From Heracleum sosnowskyi (lineage: Eukaryota > Streptophyta > Magnoliopsida > Apiales > Apiaceae): DNA of 64,000 nucleotides. The notes under the pieces were generated by a model. It saw only the letters and a list, made by a program, of their open reading frames with translations, had not been told where the DNA came from and did not search any database. The stretch is from assembly GCA_030848705.1 (NCBI GenBank), contig JAUIZM010000023.1, positions 1,054,001-1,118,000 on the forward strand. Reading direction: 5' to 3'. Both the position numbers and the translations under genes were made by a program. Positions 62,977-64,000 of this stretch are shown here, piece by piece (the stretch's first letter is position 1; every line of letters starts with the position of its first letter).

Positions 62977-62982
62977 CATGGA
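62971..62982 (+). other. 13-bp deletion in an S-type monomer
   Basis: Reads acctctcatgg where the equivalent monomers at 56,590 and 60,790 read acctcttaagggatc and then tatacatgg. Thirteen bases are lost, so the array phase moves by 13 for the rest of the window. Confidence 0.88.
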
Positions 62983-64000
62983 AAACGGGGATAAATTGAA
63001 GCGGGTCGTTTTGAGGATATTTTCTCGTAGTTTGACCCTATGGGTTTATAGAATTGCAGTAAACTTCATTTGGAGCTCTCCGGACCAGAATTGGAGCAGA
63101 TACCAGGGGACGCCCGATTACGTATACCTATTAAGGGATCTATACATGGAAAACGGGGATAAATTGAAGCGGGTCGTTTTGTGGATATTTTCTCGTAGTT
63201 TGACCCTATGGGTTTATAGAATTGCAAAAAACTTCATTTGGAGCAGTCCGAGCCTAAATTGGAGAAGATACCAGGGGACGCCCGATTACGTATACCTCTG
63301 AAGGGAGCTATACAAGGAAAACGGGGATAAATTGAAGCGGGTCGTTTTGTGGGTATTTTCTAGTAGTTTGACCCTATAGGTTTATAGAATTGCAAAAAAC
63401 TTTATTTGGAGCAGTCCGGGCCTGAATTGGAGCAGATACCAGGGGACGCCCGATTACGTTTTCCTCTTAAGGGGGCTATACAAGGAAAACGGGGATAAAT
63501 TGAAGCGGGTCGTTTTGAGGATATTTTCTCATAGTTTGACCCTATGGGTTTATAGAATTGCAGTAAACTTCATTTGGAGCTCTCCGGACCAGAATTGGAG
63601 CAGATACCAGGGGACGCCCGATTACGTATACCTATTAAGGGATCTATACATGGAAAACGGGGATAAATTGAAGCGGGTCGTTTTGTGGATATTTTCTCGT
63701 AGTTTGACCCTATGGGTTTATAGAATTGCAAAAAACTTCATTTGGAGAAGTCCGAGCCTAAATTGGAGAAGATACCAGGGGACGCCCGATTACGTATACC
63801 TCTGAAGGGAGCTATACAAGGAAAACGGGGATAAATTGAAGCGGGTCGTTTTGTGGGTATTTTCTAGTAGTTTGACCCTATAGGTTTATAGAATTGCAAA
63901 AAACTTTATTTGGAGCAGTCCGGGCCTGAATTGGAGCAGATACCAGGGGACGCCCGATTACGTTTTCCTCTTAAGGGGGCTATACAAGGAAAACGGGGAT
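62977..64000 (+). repeat. Three-monomer (504-bp) repeat at the right edge
   Basis: The order S(cag, cctattaaggg), K(gtccgagcc, gagaagatacc), Z(ctttatttgg, gttttcctc) occurs from about 62,995 and again from about 63,499, 504 bp later. The second copy has tctcatagtttg at 63,527 and gagaagtccgagcc at 63,746. The window ends inside this repeat, so more copies may follow. Confidence 0.82.

Larger units (their letters stand above)
1..64000 (+). repeat. Satellite DNA array, 168-bp monomer, about 382 head-to-tail copies
   Basis: The whole window is one tandem array. The landmark ttgaccctat recurs every 168 bp from position 11 to the end, always in the same orientation. From position 143 to 63,500 there are 63,357 bp; adding the net 147 bp lost in small indels gives exactly 378 monomer lengths. 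Further landmarks in nearly every monomer are cccgattacgtatac, ggggataaattgaagcg and tattttct. No stretch of other sequence interrupts it, so the absence of genes applies to every interval. A monomer near nucleosome length, strict polarity and nested multi-monomer periods are known properties of centromeric satellites such as primate alpha satellite (171 bp) and Arabidopsis CEN180. That this array is centromeric is inference; the family itself is unrecognised. Confidence 0.98.

Noticed and set aside
1..64000. CRISPR array, because of regular repeats
   Set aside because: There are no unique spacers. The whole 168-bp period is conserved, and no cas-like gene is present.
1..64000. Tandem 5S rDNA or tRNA cluster
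   Set aside because: No 5S or tRNA A-box/B-box arrangement, no cloverleaf-forming segment, and no T-run terminator at a consistent place apart from short T4 tracts.
1..64000. Transposon-derived tandem repeat (for example LTR or MITE fragments)
   Set aside because: No terminal inverted repeats, target-site duplications, primer-binding sites or polypurine tracts bound any unit. Unit borders fall anywhere in the monomer.
1..64000. Assignment to a specific species or named satellite
   Set aside because: The monomer length is shared by many unrelated satellites, and I do not recognise this sequence. Naming an organism would be a guess.

Overview
This window contains no recognisable gene. All 64,000 bases belong to one head-to-tail satellite DNA array with a 168-bp monomer. 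Anchored on one phase point, 378 monomer steps fit between positions 143 and 63,500, giving about 382 monomers in the window. The array enters and leaves the window mid-monomer. I saw no transposable element, inversion, RNA gene, CRISPR array, or unique-sequence island. A nucleosome-sized monomer, a single orientation and nested higher-order repeats (HORs) are typical of a eukaryotic centromeric or pericentromeric satellite. I do not recognise the family and cannot name the organism. A plant or animal chromosome is the reasonable inference; a prokaryote or virus is very unlikely.

The consensus monomer is about 45% GC, G-rich on the printed strand (about 47 G to 29 C), and not CpG-depleted (8 CpG against about 8 expected). 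Monomers fall into recurring types. K-type has an A6 tract and gtccgggcc. V-type has gtaaac and the 8-bp palindrome gtccggac. S-type has gctctccgga. Z-type has ctagtag and ctatagg. L-type has cttcttttgg and gaagttgagc. Because 168 is 56 codons, every in-phase monomer repeats the same reading frame. This yields many 70-213-codon open frames on both strands, which I treat as artefacts.

Layout. 1-1,959: mixed monomers with single-monomer duplications. 1,960-7,334: a 16-mer in two copies. 6,694-11,901: 11-mer and 9-mer units derived from it by loss of 5 and 2 monomers. 11,902-13,283: a 454-bp duplicated unit carrying a 49-bp deletion. 13,284-15,100: a dispersed copy of the 4.6-6.5 kb segment. 15,101-17,346: a segment repeated again at 24.9-26.2 kb. 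17,347-24,900: an 8-mer HOR of 1,343 bp with 6-mer variants, forming a 14-mer super-repeat. 26,200-52,760: a different HOR family rich in L-type monomers, in units of 9 to 13 monomers, including a 2,848-bp tandem duplication. 52,761-64,000: a return to the left-hand monomer order, with a segment duplicated 4,200 bp apart.

The interest lies in the array's history. Shared private mutations and indels allow unequal exchanges and tandem duplications to be read off directly. The two flanks share an HOR core that differs from the centre, as expected if a newer HOR family expanded inside an older one. Identities were judged by eye, so exact percentages need a computed alignment.
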